A stretch of 64,000 bases of DNA, from positions 124,001 to 188,000 of the forward strand of contig JADKKQ010000009.1 in assembly GCA_016720425.1 (NCBI GenBank), in the 5' to 3' direction. This document shows positions 43,403-51,546 of this stretch, piece by piece; position 1 is the first letter of the stretch; every line of letters begins with the position of its first letter. Source of the stretch: Betaproteobacteria bacterium. GTDB taxonomy: Bacteria; Pseudomonadota; Gammaproteobacteria; Burkholderiales; Casimicrobiaceae. Below the pieces are notes generated by a model that ran no database searches, was not told the DNA's origin, and worked only from the letters and a program-made list of their open reading frames with translations. Position numbers and translations under genes: made by a program.

Positions 43403-44593
43403 CTATCCGGGCTTGCCGTCGAGCCGTGGCCGCGACAACACGGGCCAATAGCGGACTGCGTAAAGCGCAAACGCGGTGGACCAGCAAATGCCCGAGGCGA
43501 CGACCGTCACAAGGTAAGCGCCGGGCAACAACATGCCGCCGAAGACGCGTATCGCGGCGGCGACTACAACGAGGACGTAGCAGGTAACGTCGAACGGGTC
43601 CGCCACCAGCGGGCGCCCAGTGTGGCCGCGCGCCGTACGCGTCATCATGCCGATGGTCATGCCGCCGATCGCCCCGACCGTCAGCGCATGCACCGCGAGC
43701 AGTTCGCCTACGAAGCCAAGCGCGGCGAATCCGCGTAGTACGAGGTAGATAACAATCCAGCCGTAGGCCACGTGCAGGACCCACACAATCGGCGCGCCGA
43801 ACGTCCGCCACGGCTGCCAGAGGTAGAGCCGCGCGGCGTGGGCAACGGCAACGAGCAATGCGGCCACGGCAATGACCCCCGGGGTAGCCTGCAGCAGGTC
43901 GGCCGCAAGCAGGACGAGCACACCGCCCAGCGCGATTCTTTCGACCAATGGGTGACGCGTGGCTTTCACACCCGGTACGCCATTGTTGGTGAACATCGGA
44001 ATCACGCGCCCGCCCATTACGGCCATGATGAACAGAACGACATCGAGTCCAACCTGCAGGCTCGCCCGTTCCGGCCACGGGAGCATGCCCAGATCTGCAA
44101 GATGAAATACAAGCACGGCGAGGCCAAGCAGCAACAGGAGCGCGATGAAAAAGTAGTTCCGCTGGTTCCGGCTCTGCACAATGGGGATGCCTATCCCGAT
44201 GGCGACAGCGACCGGAAACGCCGCGTTGACGACCGCCGCGGCCGTCGCGAATGGGGTCATGATCAGCACGCGGGCGGCCACCCAAAGCGCTGCAAGTGCC
44301 ATCAGCGGCACGCCTGAGGGCGTCGGCTTCCCGGTCCAGGTGCGAACGGCCGTGAGGAGGAACCCAGCAACTACCGCCAGCGTGTAGCCGTACAGCATTT
44401 CGTGGGCGTGCCACGACGGGGTACGAACATACATGGCGGGGAGATGGCCCGTGTATTGGCAGATCCAGAGCAGGATCGACAACGCGGCAAAGCTGCTGGC
44501 GAGCAGGTAGAACGGTCGAAAGCCCAAGTTCCAGAGCGCGAACCCGGCGGAAGCGGCGCTCTGCTGCGGTTGGGGGTCCTCAATCTTCAGCAT
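43403..44593 (-). CDS. nnrS: NnrS family nitric-oxide-response membrane protein
   Basis: A 396-residue heme-copper membrane protein with about twelve hydrophobic segments. Typical NnrS features: FALWNLGFRPFYLLAS at the start, WHAHEMLYGYTLAVVAGFLLTAV with the conserved His pair, RVIPMFTNNGVPG, and HALTVGAIGGMTIGMMTRTARGHTGR. NnrS protects against nitric oxide and is regulated by NsrR or NNR in other bacteria. The arrangement with NsrR, ferredoxin reductase and DUF2249 in the same block supports this. Confidence 0.9.
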   Translation of the reverse strand: MLKIEDPQPQQSAASAGFALWNLGFRPFYLLASSFAALSILLWICQYTGHLPAMYVRTPSWHAHEMLYGYTLAVVAGFLLTAVRTWTGKPTPSGVPLMALAALWVAARVLIMTPFATAAAVVNAAFPVAVAIGIGIPIVQSRNQRNYFFIALLLLLGLAVLVFHLADLGMLPWPERASLQVGLDVVLFIMAVMGGRVIPMFTNNGVPGVKATRHPLVERIALGGVLVLLAADLLQATPGVIAVAALLVAVAHAARLYLWQPWRTFGAPIVWVLHVAYGWIVIYLVLRGFAALGFVGELLAVHALTVGAIGGMTIGMMTRTARGHTGRPLVADPFDVTCYVLVVVAAAIRVFGGMLLPGAYLVTVVASGICWSTAFALYAVRYWPVLSRPRLDGKPG

Positions 44594-44722
44594 CTGCCGC
44601 CCTCGCGAGACTCCATGTCGGTGCGATGTCGATCTGTATTGCCAAGCGTAGTACGGCTCGCCGGCGCAGGTTCGAACGCTCTGCTGCCGTCAGCGCAGCC
44701 GCGTCCACAGCCATGGAAGCGC

Positions 44723-45010
44723 TCAGGTCGCACTGCCGATGGCCGCAAGCGTCGAGCGCGCCTGTTCCTGCATCGCGCGGTAGGTGGATTCCCATCCATC
44801 CTTGTGCGGGTTGGTGCACGCGAGTCGGCGGGTGAGCGCCTCCAGAGCACTCGCCCGCCGGCGCGCGACTTCCAGCCGAGCCAATGCTTCTTCGTGTTCA
44901 AATGCATAGACGAACTCGACCTTGCGGTCCTGGCAGACCCCGATACACGTCTGGGGGGCCTCGATCTTTCCGCAGCCAATGCATTGCCAGGCTTTCACGT
45001 AGTCGTTCAT
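44723..45010 (-). CDS. Small CxxC protein of the nitric-oxide cluster
   Basis: A 95-residue protein starting WQCIGCGKIEAPQTCIGVC, with two cysteine pairs suitable for metal binding, then a helical region (ALARLEVARRRASALEAL). No function is known to me. It lies between the ribonucleotide reductase alpha-like gene and NnrS on the same strand, 39 bases from the former. Confidence 0.65.
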   Translation of the reverse strand: MNDYVKAWQCIGCGKIEAPQTCIGVCQDRKVEFVYAFEHEEALARLEVARRRASALEALTRRLACTNPHKDGWESTYRAMQEQARSTLAAIGSAT

Positions 45011-45049
45011 TGCATCTCCACCACAGTTGCCGAACCCCCTCTGGGCACG

Positions 45050-45463
45050 TCATTCAAACAAGATGGGCCGACCGTTCCGGTCGAAAGGAATGAACGATCC
45101 GTGCGACCCGCCTTTGATGGCCTCGACCATGCTTCGCAGCGGAGCTTCGGCGCCTTCACTGGTCGGAGCACGGCCACCGTGCCCGGCAAGGCTCGCGACG
45201 AAGACGATCGTCCACTCGGGCCCCAGCGAGCGCGACTCTTCGACGAGTTCCGAAAACGTACCCAGCTCGTCCGGGGTCTTGTCCACACACATCAGCGGTA
45301 TCAGCGCACCACCGGCCCCGGCGTCAAAACGCCTGCGTTGTTCGGGCGTGCTATCCGCGGGCAACTCGGCGCCCGCGAATACGAATAGCAAGCGCTGCGG
45401 TTCGGGCTGCTGGCGAGCTGCACGTAGCAGGTCATCGAAGGTGGAGATGTTCACGTCGGGCAT
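45050..45463 (-). CDS. Small protein annotated in relatives as ribonucleotide reductase subunit alpha
   Basis: A 137-residue protein. It contains DDLLRAARQQPEPQRLLFVFAGAELP, then GALIPLMCVDKTPDEL and EWTIVFVASLAGHGG. Highly similar proteins in Burkholderiales carry the label ribonucleotide reductase subunit alpha, which I recall; at this length it cannot be the full enzyme. It is in one operon with DUF2249, 21 bases downstream. Its likely place is in the nitric-oxide response, but its activity is unknown. Confidence 0.6.
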   Translation of the reverse strand: MPDVNISTFDDLLRAARQQPEPQRLLFVFAGAELPADSTPEQRRRFDAGAGGALIPLMCVDKTPDELGTFSELVEESRSLGPEWTIVFVASLAGHGGRAPTSEGAEAPLRSMVEAIKGGSHGSFIPFDRNGRPILFE

Positions 45464-45484
45464 GGATGCGCCGCAGTCATTCCT

Positions 45485-45745
45485 TCAGTTCTTCACGAAG
45501 TCGATCACGATCGCGCCCGGATCACGTTGGACGTACCGAATAGTGACTGTTTCACCGTATCGCGTCACGAGCTGGTCGAGCAGCGGAAGGGGATCGTGAT
45601 CGTTGACGAAGCGCATGGTCTCGCCGTGATTCAAGGCGTCGAGCGCCCCGAAAATGGCGGCATGCCGGAAGCGCTTGGCCACACCGCGAGCGTCGAATGG
45701 GTAGATCGCATCGGTTGAAAGGTGAATATGCGCGGGTTGGGACAT
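45485..45745 (-). CDS. DUF2249 family protein
   Basis: An 86-residue protein. GETMRFVNDHDPLPLLDQL is the DUF2249 signature, shared with TusA-like sulfur-transfer folds; these proteins frequently sit in nitric-oxide or denitrification loci. There is no conserved cysteine. It follows the ferredoxin gene on the minus strand at about 75 bases. Confidence 0.85.
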   Translation of the reverse strand: MSQPAHIHLSTDAIYPFDARGVAKRFRHAAIFGALDALNHGETMRFVNDHDPLPLLDQLVTRYGETVTIRYVQRDPGAIVIDFVKN

Positions 45746-45818
45746 GGCTCTAACTCCTGTCGTGGTTGAAGGATAGCGACTGCGTGTTTAGGGGGGACTG
45801 GCGGAACCGAGTGTCCCC

Positions 45819-46142
45819 TCAGCGTTTCAACTGGTCCAGCTTGTTCTTGACCTGCGCCCACTCGTCGGCATCGGGTAGTGCAGGCTTCATTTCAATGATT
45901 GGCTTCCAAACTTTCGCCAACTCCGCATTGAGCGCGGTGAAGGCGTGCTGATCGGGCGGAACGTCCTCCTCGGCAAAGATTGCCTCGACCGGGCACTCCG
46001 GGACGCACAGCGTGCAATCGATGCACTCGTCCGGGTCGATCACGAGGAAGTTGGGACCTTCGCGAAAGGCATCCGTCGGACAAACGTCCACGCAATCCGT
46101 GTGCTTGCAACGGATGCATGACTCGGTCACCACAAAGGTCAT
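45819..46142 (-). CDS. fdxA: Ferredoxin FdxA, 7Fe type
   Basis: A 107-residue ferredoxin with CIRCKHTDCVDVCP and CIDCTLCVPECP, which bind the 3Fe-4S and 4Fe-4S clusters. ATG 46142 overlaps the reductase stop by four bases (ATGA), so the two are translationally coupled: the reductase should feed electrons to or from this ferredoxin. The C-terminal tail (WKPIIEMKPALPDADEWA) is typical of FdxA. The longer frame upstream lies inside the reductase and is rejected. Confidence 0.92.
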   Translation of the reverse strand: MTFVVTESCIRCKHTDCVDVCPTDAFREGPNFLVIDPDECIDCTLCVPECPVEAIFAEEDVPPDQHAFTALNAELAKVWKPIIEMKPALPDADEWAQVKNKLDQLKR

Positions 46143-47098
46143 GACGGCGTTGCCTGCCAGTAATTTTCGAATGCGAGCTGCCCCGGCGTGGCGCGCCGAT
46201 TGACGTGGAAGTCCCGCGCAGTGAGTTGCCGGCGCAGCGCAAGCCCCAAGTCGGGATTGCCGCACACCATGATCCGGGACCGCCGCGGATCGAGGCTTAT
46301 CCCTGTCGCAGACTCGAGGCGACCGCCCTCGATGAGCTGTGGAATTCTGGCGTTCAACGCCCCCGGGCAGGATTCCCGCGTGACAACGGGCACGTACTTC
46401 AATCGCTCCGGTTCGATGGCTGTCGGATCCTCGTGCGGAATGGCCGCGATCTCAGCGCGGTAAGCGAGTTCAGAGGCATGGCGGACACTGTGCACGACGA
46501 CGACCGTCCGGAAGGCGGCCCAGGTCGCCGGATCGCGCAGGATCGAGACGAAGGGGCCGAGCCCGGTGCCGCTCGCCAGGAGCCAGAGATCCTCGCCCGG
46601 CGCGAAATGGTCGATCGTGAGGAAGCCGTAGCTGGACTTGTCCACACGCACTGGCGCGCCCGCGCGGATTCCCGCCAAGAGAGCGGAGAATTGCCCGTCG
46701 GGGACCAGTGTGGCGACGAACTCGAGATACGGGTCGTAGGCCGCGGACACGACCGAAAACGGCCGCCAGACCAGATTGCCGTCCGCACCACCGAGGCCAA
46801 CCCTCGTGTAGTGCCCGGGCGTGAACCGGAAGCCAGGGGCTCGGCTTGTTTGAAATGACACCAACTTCGGCGTCCAGTGACGCACTGCAATGACGTTCTC
46901 GATCGTGAAGCGAGTGGCGGCGGCCGGCGGCGGCTTCGCCAATCCGACGGGGACTCCCGATTCCAGCATCGTCTCGATGATTGGGCTCCCTGGATGGACG
47001 CCGGGACTACCCGCGAATGAGCGGTCGTTTCCTGCACCGCCAATAGCACTCCCGCCGGGCGGCGTGGCGGACATCGGGCTGGGTCTAGAGGGCAGCAT
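46139..47098 (-). CDS. fpr: Ferredoxin-NADP reductase family protein
   Basis: A reductase of up to 319 residues. FAD binding is shown by PGHYTRVGLG and WRPFSVVSAAY; the NADP part by LASGTGLGPFVSIL and VVHSVRHASELAY. A C-terminal ending FENYW matches the Fpr group. The first 50 residues before FTIENVIAVRHWTPKL are not family-like, so translation may begin at an internal ATG such as 46968. It heads the minus-strand nitric-oxide cluster, divergent from nsrR. Confidence 0.85.
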   Translation of the reverse strand: MLPSRPSPMSATPPGGSAIGGAGNDRSFAGSPGVHPGSPIIETMLESGVPVGLAKPPPAAATRFTIENVIAVRHWTPKLVSFQTSRAPGFRFTPGHYTRVGLGGADGNLVWRPFSVVSAAYDPYLEFVATLVPDGQFSALLAGIRAGAPVRVDKSSYGFLTIDHFAPGEDLWLLASGTGLGPFVSILRDPATWAAFRTVVVVHSVRHASELAYRAEIAAIPHEDPTAIEPERLKYVPVVTRESCPGALNARIPQLIEGGRLESATGISLDPRRSRIMVCGNPDLGLALRRQLTARDFHVNRRATPGQLAFENYWQATPS

Positions 47099-47155
47099 GG
47101 CGTCTATTCGGCATACCGTCGGCTAAAGCCGCAGCGATTCGGCACCCATTGCAAT

Positions 47156-47182
47156 AAAGGTGTATTATTTATACTGCTTTAT
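47156..47182. promoter_or_regulatory. Candidate NsrR operator in divergent promoter
   Basis: AAGGTGTATTATTTATAC resembles the NsrR half-site AAGNTGYATTT followed by a degenerate partner. TATACTGCTTTA here is echoed by TATACCGCTTTA at 47216-47227, just before the nsrR start. Both fit control of the divergent nsrR and reductase genes. Confidence 0.4.
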
Positions 47183-47235
47183 CGTACGCCGACCCGAGTC
47201 TAAAAGCAATATCTTCTATACCGCTTTAAGAACCG

Positions 47236-47670
47236 ATGCGCCTCACCGTCTTTTCCGACTACACGCTGCGTGTGCTGATGTACCTGGCGCTCGACCGAAC
47301 ACGGCTGGCGACGATCCCTGAAATCGCGACCGCCTACGGCATTTCCGAAAACCACCTGATGAAGGTCGTCCACCAGCTCGCGCGCGCCGGCATCGTGGAG
47401 TCCGTACGGGGCAAAGGCGGCGGAATTCGCCTGGCGCGAGCCCCTGAGGAAATCCGGCTCGGTGAAATCCTGCGGGCAAGTGAAGGCGACGCGCCGATCG
47501 TCGAGTGCCTATCGGGGGACCCACAGGCATGCCGAATCACGTCCTCCTGCAGGTTGAAGGGCATCTTGGTCAATGCCTTCGAAGCGCTCTACGATTCGCT
47601 GGACGAGCACACACTCGCCGACCTGGTCGAGAGGCCGCGCGCCCTCAGGGCGGTGCTGATTCGCAGCTGA
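47236..47670 (+). CDS. nsrR: Rrf2-family nitric-oxide sensor NsrR
   Basis: A 144-residue repressor. The winged helix (SDYTLRVLMYLALD, ISENHLMKVVHQLARAG, SVRGKGGGIRLAR) is standard Rrf2. Three cysteines at 91, 99 and 105 in ECLSGDPQACRITSSCRL match the iron-sulfur ligands of NsrR. It is divergent from the ferredoxin reductase/FdxA/NnrS genes, which it should repress until nitric oxide destroys its cluster. Confidence 0.9.
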   Translation: MRLTVFSDYTLRVLMYLALDRTRLATIPEIATAYGISENHLMKVVHQLARAGIVESVRGKGGGIRLARAPEEIRLGEILRASEGDAPIVECLSGDPQACRITSSCRLKGILVNAFEALYDSLDEHTLADLVERPRALRAVLIRS

Positions 47671-47775
47671 TCGGCAAAGCGCGACGGTGGCTTGGCACAC
47701 CCGCGGACCTTGGACTTGACGGCCACGGCCTTATCCGCTCAGCACGATCCGGTTTCGAGCCGACCGCGCGCGCGC

Positions 47776-48336
47776 TCAGACGGGAATGATCAGCACCAGC
47801 AGAAGTGCCCATGCCATAAGCCCCACGGCAACGATGCCATGGGTGACGGAGGCCACCACTACGTCCTCGTTTTCTCGGCACAGAGACCGCACGCCGTGGT
47901 ACGTGATGCCTATCGATGCCGCGAGCGCCATCATCGACACGCCTACAGCCAGCGACAGGCTGGGAATGACCAGGGTGAGCGAGGATAGCCACAGCGGGAT
48001 CGGAGACAACATTGCCAGCATGTACGCGTCCCGGTACTCGCAACGCACGCGGTTGGCGGCGGCGATCGCTTTGATGACCCAACCCATCCCTGCCACGGTC
48101 ACCCAATTCGCCAGGAGAAACGCGACGGCGATGGGCAGCCACGCCTTCCCGCCAAAGCCAGCCACGAACGACTCGCCGTGATACGTTCCGGCGTAATACA
48201 CCATTGCCGGCGGCAGGAGCGACAAGGGAAGCACGACTCGCAGAAACAGTCGCGCGAGAGGTGGGGGTATCCTTTTGAGTTCGTCCCAGCCGCCGCGGTC
48301 CGCGAGCGCGAGCCTGAACACCGATTGAAGGGTCAT
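47776..48336 (-). CDS. Yip1 family membrane protein
   Basis: About 186 residues with five hydrophobic segments, for example LRVVLPLSLLPPAMVYYAG, LPIAVAFLLANWVTVAGM and VAVGLMAWALLLVLIIPV. The pattern and length fit the Yip1 domain family in bacteria. The second ATG at 48336 is eight bases from GGAG and is preferred over 48342. It is divergent from the MarR regulator. Role unknown. Confidence 0.7.
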   Translation of the reverse strand: MTLQSVFRLALADRGGWDELKRIPPPLARLFLRVVLPLSLLPPAMVYYAGTYHGESFVAGFGGKAWLPIAVAFLLANWVTVAGMGWVIKAIAAANRVRCEYRDAYMLAMLSPIPLWLSSLTLVIPSLSLAVGVSMMALAASIGITYHGVRSLCRENEDVVVASVTHGIVAVGLMAWALLLVLIIPV

Positions 48337-48402
48337 CACCATATCTCCTCTGTAGCGTGACAGACCACCCGAGCCACCTCGGCGCGGATGCATTTGTGTC
48401 AC

Positions 48403-48423
48403 GTTGTGATACATTATCAACAT
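48403..48423. promoter_or_regulatory. Palindrome between MarR and Yip1 genes
   Basis: GTTGTGATA-CAT-TATCAACAT, with a perfect core TGATA-CAT-TATCA, 13 bases before the MarR start and about 67 bases before the Yip1 start. A likely MarR operator. Confidence 0.5.
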
Positions 48424-48435
48424 CGGAACCCCCGA

Positions 48436-48858
48436 ATGTCAAGACCTGTGCGCCACCTCGTCAAAGCCGACTTCGAGCGCCTGGCTCACTTTCGCTATGG
48501 CCTGCGTCGATTTCTGCGCACTAGCGAAGATCTATGCAGAGAGCACGGCTTAACACCGCTTCAATATCAGGCCATTCTGCAGATCGCCGGCCATCCGGGA
48601 CGCGACTCGATAACGATCGGCGAACTCGCGGAACGTCTACAGGCGCAGCCGCACGGGGCGGTCTCGCTGGTGACGCGCTGCGAGGCGGTCGGACTCGTCC
48701 AGCGTCGCGTCGGCCGGACGGACCGGCGTCAGGTAGAAGTCCATCTCACCGCAAAAGGAAAAGCTGCCGTACAGGCGCTCGCGCTGTTACATCAGCCCGA
48801 ACTGCGCATGCTGAAGGAGGAATTCTCGCTGCCCGGCTGGGAGGGGACGGAGGACTAG
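48436..48858 (+). CDS. MarR family transcriptional regulator
   Basis: A 140-residue protein from ATG 48436. The winged helix-turn-helix is clear: LTPLQYQAILQIAG, ITIGELAERLQAQPHGAVSLVTRCEAVGLVQRR, then the wing GRTDRRQVEVHLTAKG. It is divergent from the Yip1 gene, with a palindrome between them, and upstream of the cyclo-ligase gene. The ligand is unknown. Confidence 0.85.
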   Translation: MSRPVRHLVKADFERLAHFRYGLRRFLRTSEDLCREHGLTPLQYQAILQIAGHPGRDSITIGELAERLQAQPHGAVSLVTRCEAVGLVQRRVGRTDRRQVEVHLTAKGKAAVQALALLHQPELRMLKEEFSLPGWEGTED

Positions 48859-48988
48859 TTCCTGGTTCGTCGTGCCGGGTGATCGTTTCACGAACTAGCG
48901 GCGAGGCCGAGCCGCTGCCTCGGACCGCGCACCGGCACATCAGGTAGATCGCGCTTTAGGACCAGGGCGAATTGGCAAGGAGTGCGGC

Positions 48989-49678
48989 GTGGGAATGTCT
49001 GAAGAATGCAAACAGTGGAGGAAGGAACGCCGTGCTGAACTTCTATCGCGTCGCCGTGCAATCACCGACGCGGAACGAAGTCAATGGAATGCGTCCATCA
49101 CACGACTGTTGATCGAAGGGTTCCCTTTCCTGAGGTCGATGACACTCGGATTCTATTGGCCATTTCAGGGCGAGTTCGACCCTAGATTCGCAACGCGTCA
49201 CTTTAGAAAACACAGTGCGACCACGGCCCTTCCTGTTGTCGTGCAGAAGGGTGCCCCGCTTCAGTTCCGCGAATGGTATCCCGGTGCCATCGTCGTGAAA
49301 GGCGCCTTTGATCTGCCGATGCCTAGCGAAACCCGGGTCGTTCGGCCCCAGGCCCTGCTCATACCGCCCGTCGGGTTTGACGCACAAGGCTATCGGCTTG
49401 GCTATGGCGGGGGCTACTTCGACCGAACGCTGGTGGCCCTGACCCCACATCCCCTCAAGATTGGCGTGGCCTTCGAGCTTTCTCGAATTCCAACGATTCG
49501 TCCCCAGCCCCACGACGTGCCGATGGACTTCATCGTGACCGAGTCGGGCATTTACCAGGTGGTGGGCGACAGGCTTCTACAAGTCAGCCCTCGCCAAGCA
49601 GAGGCTAGTGCATCCACGGTGCTATCGCAACGAGCGGCAGCGCCTCAGGCAGCGCGTGCCTCGCCCGCTTCCTCGTAG
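48989..49678 (+). CDS. 5-formyltetrahydrofolate cyclo-ligase
   Basis: A 229-residue enzyme that converts 5-formyl-THF to 5,10-methenyl-THF with ATP. The signature GYRLGYGGGYFDRTL is present near residue 135, with PVGFDAQGYRLG before it and EFDPRFATRHF earlier. AAGGAG lies just upstream of the GTG at 48989 (an ATG at 48995 is also possible). The C-terminal 30 residues run past the family end and overlap the convergent ABC ATPase gene by 34 bases. No 6S RNA-like sequence was recognised before it. Confidence 0.9.
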   Translation: MGMSEECKQWRKERRAELLSRRRAITDAERSQWNASITRLLIEGFPFLRSMTLGFYWPFQGEFDPRFATRHFRKHSATTALPVVVQKGAPLQFREWYPGAIVVKGAFDLPMPSETRVVRPQALLIPPVGFDAQGYRLGYGGGYFDRTLVALTPHPLKIGVAFELSRIPTIRPQPHDVPMDFIVTESGIYQVVGDRLLQVSPRQAEASASTVLSQRAAAPQAARASPASS

Positions 49679-50349
49679 GTGCGTCCGTCGCGGATGTGAT
49701 AGATCCGCCGGAACGTCGGGATGATCTTCTCGTCGTGGGTGACGACGATGATCGCCGTGCCGAAGCGCTGCGCCATCTCGTTGAGGATGCGAATCACGGT
49801 CAGCGCGCGTTCGCTGTCGAGCGGCGCCGTCGGCTCGTCGGCGAGGATGATCGGCGGCTGGTTGACCAGCGCGCGAGCAATCGCGACGCGCTGCTGCTCG
49901 CCGCCGGAAAGCTGCGCCACCTGCGCCTGGGCGCGATGGCCGACATCCAGCGCGGCAAGCATCTGCCGCGCCCGGTCGCGCGCTTTGCCGTTGGGCATGC
50001 CGGCCAGCATCGGCAGCAGCGCGACGTTGTCGGTGACATCGAGGAACGGGATGAGGTACGGCGCCTGGAACACGAACCCGATGCGGTCGCGCCGCAGCGC
50101 CCGCAGGTCGGCGACCTTCCAGCCGTGGTCATAGATGGCTTCGCCGGCCAGCGCCATGCGGCCCGCCGTGGGCTCGATCACCGCGCCCAGGCATTTCAGC
50201 AGCGTGCTCTTGCCGGAGCCGCTGGGGCCGATCAGCCCGACGACCTCGCCGGGCTGGACGATCATGTCCACGCCCTTCAGCGCATCGACCGCCGCGTCGC
50301 CTTCGCCGTAGCGCTTGGTGAGGCCGCTGATCTCGATCGCCGGGTGCAT
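49645..50349 (-). CDS. ABC transporter ATP-binding protein (DevA/MacB type)
   Basis: A 234-residue ATPase. Walker A GPSGSGKST, Q-loop VFQAPYLIPF, signature LSGGEQQRVAIARAL, Walker B IILADEPTAPLD and the switch His in VTHDEK are all present. It is the last gene of the tetR-hlyD-permease-ATPase unit and starts three bases after the permease stop. With the permease and adaptor it would form an efflux or lipid-export system of the DevBCA/MacAB kind. Confidence 0.92.
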   Translation of the reverse strand: MHPAIEISGLTKRYGEGDAAVDALKGVDMIVQPGEVVGLIGPSGSGKSTLLKCLGAVIEPTAGRMALAGEAIYDHGWKVADLRALRRDRIGFVFQAPYLIPFLDVTDNVALLPMLAGMPNGKARDRARQMLAALDVGHRAQAQVAQLSGGEQQRVAIARALVNQPPIILADEPTAPLDSERALTVIRILNEMAQRFGTAIIVVTHDEKIIPTFRRIYHIRDGRTYEEAGEARAA

Positions 50350-50352
50350 TGC

Positions 50353-51546
50353 CTAGCCTCCGATCGCCGCCGCCGGATCGATGCGCAACGCGGCGCGAAT
50401 GGCGACAATGCTCGCCAGCGCGCAGATCGCCATCACCAGCGCGGCACCGAGCACGGCGTCTCCGGGGAGCAACAGCACGTACTTGGGGAAGATCGGTGCC
50501 CATAGCGTGGCCGCGGTCTTGCCGACGATGAAGCCGATGGCGCCCAGGCCGAGGCCCTGCTGCAGGATCATCCCGGCGATGGTGCGGTTGCGCGCACCGA
50601 TCAGCTTGAGCACCGCGATTTCGCGGACCTTGTTCAGCGTCATCGTGTAAATGATGAAGGCGACGATGGCGGCGCTGACCACGGAGAGGATGACGAGGAA
50701 CATGAAGATCTGCTTCGCCGACGTGGCGATCAGCTTGGCGATGAGGATCTCCTCCATGTCGGCGCGCGTGTAGGCCTCGAGGTGCTTCCAGCGCCGGATC
50801 TCCCGTGCCACCACCGTTTCGTCGGTGTATGGGGCCAGCCGCAGCATGACGACGTTCACCGTGCGGCTGCTGGCCTGGCTCGCCTGCACGGCCTCGAGCA
50901 GTCCCGGCACCCCGGGGCGGTTGAACGCCGGGTTGGCGGCGGTGCGCGCTCGCTCGTTGACCAATGCATCGTTGTCCTTGAGGAACTGGACTTCCTGCGC
51001 GTCCTGCAGAGGCACGAAGAGCATCGGGTCGCCGCCCGAAGACACCGTGCGGCGGGTCAACCCGACGACCGTGTACTCGTGGCGCCGAATGCGGATGCGC
51101 TCATCGAGGCGAAACCCGGTTCGCTCGTCGGCGATCGCCTCGTAGTGCGACCTCGTGATCGGGCGCCCGGCCACCAGATTTCCTGGCTCGCCAGGGTGCC
51201 CCGGCTCGAAGCCGACCAGCATCACGCGCACGTCGCCACCTTGATGCTGGACCTGCATGGTCAGATAGGTGACGTTGCCGGCCTCGGCGACGCCGCGCAC
51301 GCCGAGCAGTGCGCGGTAGGCGTCGTCGCGCACGTTGGAGGGCTCGGCATACGGCCCCAGCGTGTCGCGCTGCACGACCCAGAGATCGGCGCCGCCGATG
51401 CCGAGCAGCGCCTGCCCGTCGTCGACCAGGCCGCGATAGATGCCCGCCATCGACAGCGTGACGCCGATGAGCAGGCCCAGGCCGACGCCGGTGAAGACGA
51501 ACTTGCCCCAGCCGTGCAGGATGTCGCGACCGGCGAGGTTGATCAT
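50353..51546 (-). CDS. ABC transporter permease (FtsX/DevC type)
   Basis: A 397-residue permease. One membrane segment near the N-terminus (FVFTGVGLGLLIGVTLSMAG), a large periplasmic domain (residues 45-270), and three C-terminal segments (IFMFLVILSVVSAAIVAFIIYT, LGLGAIGFIVGKTAA and ALVMAICALASIVAI) match the MacB/FtsX layout. KVREIAVLKLIGARNRTI is the conserved coupling-helix region. ATGA overlap with the adaptor gene indicates coupling. Confidence 0.9.
   Translation of the reverse strand: MINLAGRDILHGWGKFVFTGVGLGLLIGVTLSMAGIYRGLVDDGQALLGIGGADLWVVQRDTLGPYAEPSNVRDDAYRALLGVRGVAEAGNVTYLTMQVQHQGGDVRVMLVGFEPGHPGEPGNLVAGRPITRSHYEAIADERTGFRLDERIRIRRHEYTVVGLTRRTVSSGGDPMLFVPLQDAQEVQFLKDNDALVNERARTAANPAFNRPGVPGLLEAVQASQASSRTVNVVMLRLAPYTDETVVAREIRRWKHLEAYTRADMEEILIAKLIATSAKQIFMFLVILSVVSAAIVAFIIYTMTLNKVREIAVLKLIGARNRTIAGMILQQGLGLGAIGFIVGKTAATLWAPIFPKYVLLLPGDAVLGAALVMAICALASIVAIRAALRIDPAAAIGG

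Noticed and set aside
48859..48988. Possible 6S RNA before the cyclo-ligase gene, a common arrangement
   Set aside because: The gap is only 130 bases and no 6S-like central bubble or long stem was visible.
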